Part shown: positions 42,026 through 42,881 of the stretch, piece by piece | How positions within the stretch are numbered: the first letter of the stretch is position 1 | Layout of the letters: every line of letters begins with the position of its first letter | Origin: an uncultured Planctomycetia bacterium | GTDB lineage: Bacteria > Planctomycetota > Phycisphaerae > Phycisphaerales > SM1A02 | Direction of reading: 5' to 3' | Length of the DNA stretch: 42,881 bases | Assembly: GCA_937871505.1 (NCBI GenBank) | Contig: CALMPF010000039.1 | Span: 1-42,881, forward strand | The notes under the pieces: generated by a model | What the model saw: only the letters and a program-made list of their open reading frames with translations | The model's database searches: none | What the model was told of the DNA's origin: nothing | Program-made: the position numbers and the translations under genes

Positions 42026-42881
42026 ATGCTTCGTTCCGACCGCAGAACCGGCTCGCTACACCCGCAGGCGAAACGTCCTGTCCCCTTCACGAGCTGGACG
42101 ACGCTGGCGACGACCGCCACGGCCGCGTCACTGGTTCTCTCCGTCGCAAGCCACGGAGTTGAGATCTTCGTCGATCCGTCGGCGACGGGAGCGGACGATG
42201 GTACGTCTTGGACGGATGCGTTCGTCTCGCTCCAGTCCGCCCTCGGCGCAGCGGACACGGATGACGAGGTCTGGATCAAGGCGGGCGTCTACAAGCCCAC
42301 TTCCGGAAGCGATCGTTCCGAGTCGTTCGTCGTTGGCGGATTCCCGGTCTACGGCGGATTCGCCGGCACCGAGAGCGCGACGAACCAGCGCAATCTGTCG
42401 ATGTACGAGACCGTCCTGATCGGCGATCTCTCCGGCAACGACACCGCGAACTTCGGCAATCGAGCCGACAACAGCTACCACATCGTGACCATCGTGGGAG
42501 GAGAGTCCGAGCTCTCCATCCTCTACGGCCTCACGATCCGTGGCGGAAACGCCGACGGCGACTTCTTTGACGACAACAGCTATGGCGGTGGCGTCTTTGT
42601 CGGAGGCCTGCACTCTGGAGAGATCAAGGTCTTCATCCGCACACAGTGCCGAATCGAGGACAACTCCGCCGATCGGGCTGGAGGAGGTGTTGCCACCGGA
42701 AAGGGCGCCGGAGTCGAACTCCGTGATTCCCTCATATCGGGGAACCGGACGCTCGGCGACGATTCCGGTGCGTACTTCGGGGGTGGCGGCGTGAGCACGG
42801 AGTCTCTGATCGCCACCCGCTGCCGCTTCGAGGGGAACGTCTCCTTCGACGGACCTGGCGGCGCTCTCATGCTGGAGGCCT
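42026..42881 (+). CDS. Secreted right-handed beta-helix surface protein (partial, cut by window end)
   Basis: An open frame of 285 codons runs off the window without a stop. It starts MLRSDRRTGSLHPQAKRPVP, followed by a hydrophobic signal-like stretch TTLATTATAASLVLSVASHG. The mature start IFVDPSATGADDGTSWTDAF and the segments VWIKAGVYKPT, VYGGFAGTE and ILYGLTIRGGNADG are the pattern of polymorphic-membrane-protein/beta-helix proteins common on planctomycete surfaces. Later repeats (CRIEDNSADRAGGGV, SLISGNRTLG, CRFEGNVSFDGPGGA) are typical beta-helix coils. GAGAGG lies just before ATG 42026; an in-frame ATG at 42014 adds four residues. The missing C terminus may carry a dockerin-like tail like its neighbours (inference). 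Confidence 0.85.
   Translation, partial: MLRSDRRTGSLHPQAKRPVPFTSWTTLATTATAASLVLSVASHGVEIFVDPSATGADDGTSWTDAFVSLQSALGAADTDDEVWIKAGVYKPTSGSDRSESFVVGGFPVYGGFAGTESATNQRNLSMYETVLIGDLSGNDTANFGNRADNSYHIVTIVGGESELSILYGLTIRGGNADGDFFDDNSYGGGVFVGGLHSGEIKVFIRTQCRIEDNSADRAGGGVATGKGAGVELRDSLISGNRTLGDDSGAYFGGGGVSTESLIATRCRFEGNVSFDGPGGALMLEA

Overview
The window is GC-rich bacterial DNA and most probably comes from the phylum Planctomycetota, class Phycisphaerae. The evidence is a planctomycete-type cytochrome c (PSCyt1) fused to a DUF2231 membrane domain, a DUF1570 lipoprotein, large secreted proteins ending in paired dockerin-like repeats (DLDGNGVVDGADL...LAAWG), HAF-repeat proteins, and an IS200-like/REP-associated tyrosine transposase with the YHCVSRCVRRAFL signature. 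This assignment is made by eye from family knowledge; no search was run.

Layout. 1-1611: repeat array A and gene-free DNA. 1612-3352 (+): an open frame joining RnpA and YidD, then a fumarylacetoacetate hydrolase-family enzyme. 3510-14046 (-): a tightly packed operon, in transcription order HflK-like with a multi-TM prefix, HflC, a third SPFH protein, ABC ATPase, ABC-2 permease, and a conserved membrane-anchored protein of unknown role. Three consecutive junctions overlap by 4 bp. 14486-15514 (+): a divergent second ABC-2 permease. 15621-17060 (-): a secreted esterase-like alpha/beta hydrolase. 17284-19341 (+): a CstA transporter with an in-frame repeat expansion. 19485-20352: array B. 20812-23611 (+): a secreted repeat protein and a membrane protein. 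23830-24261 (-): Ohr. 24262-26518: G-rich DNA, a possible rhodanese remnant and array C. 26616-31848 (-): a secreted agmatine-deiminase-like protein, a metalloprotease-like lipoprotein and a DUF2231-cytochrome protein. 32041-32665: a 10-bp phased repeat and array D, followed by the Y1 transposase (32920-34434, +). 34798-35832 (-): a deoxyhypusine-synthase-like enzyme. 36200-36273 (-): a tRNA with anticodon CAT. 36595-37225: array E. 37441-42881: two HAF-repeat/dockerin-like secreted proteins, a broken dapL remnant bordered by array F, a DUF2585 membrane protein, and the start of a beta-helix surface protein cut by the window end.

The main unexplained signal is one dispersed repeat family. About 70 copies (counted by eye) of a 15-bp motif close to GAAYYGGCCAYGCAC, on either strand, form six gene-free arrays. 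Three copies of one 30-bp unit form an identical perfect hairpin with 11-bp arms. One array ends about 250 bp upstream of the Y1 (HUH) transposase gene, and one hairpin sits exactly at the broken edge of the dapL remnant. The best working idea is a REP/RAYT-like system: a palindromic non-autonomous repeat spread or maintained by a single-strand transposase. This remains inference. The arrays are open on several frames and both strands, so they give rise to long false proteins.
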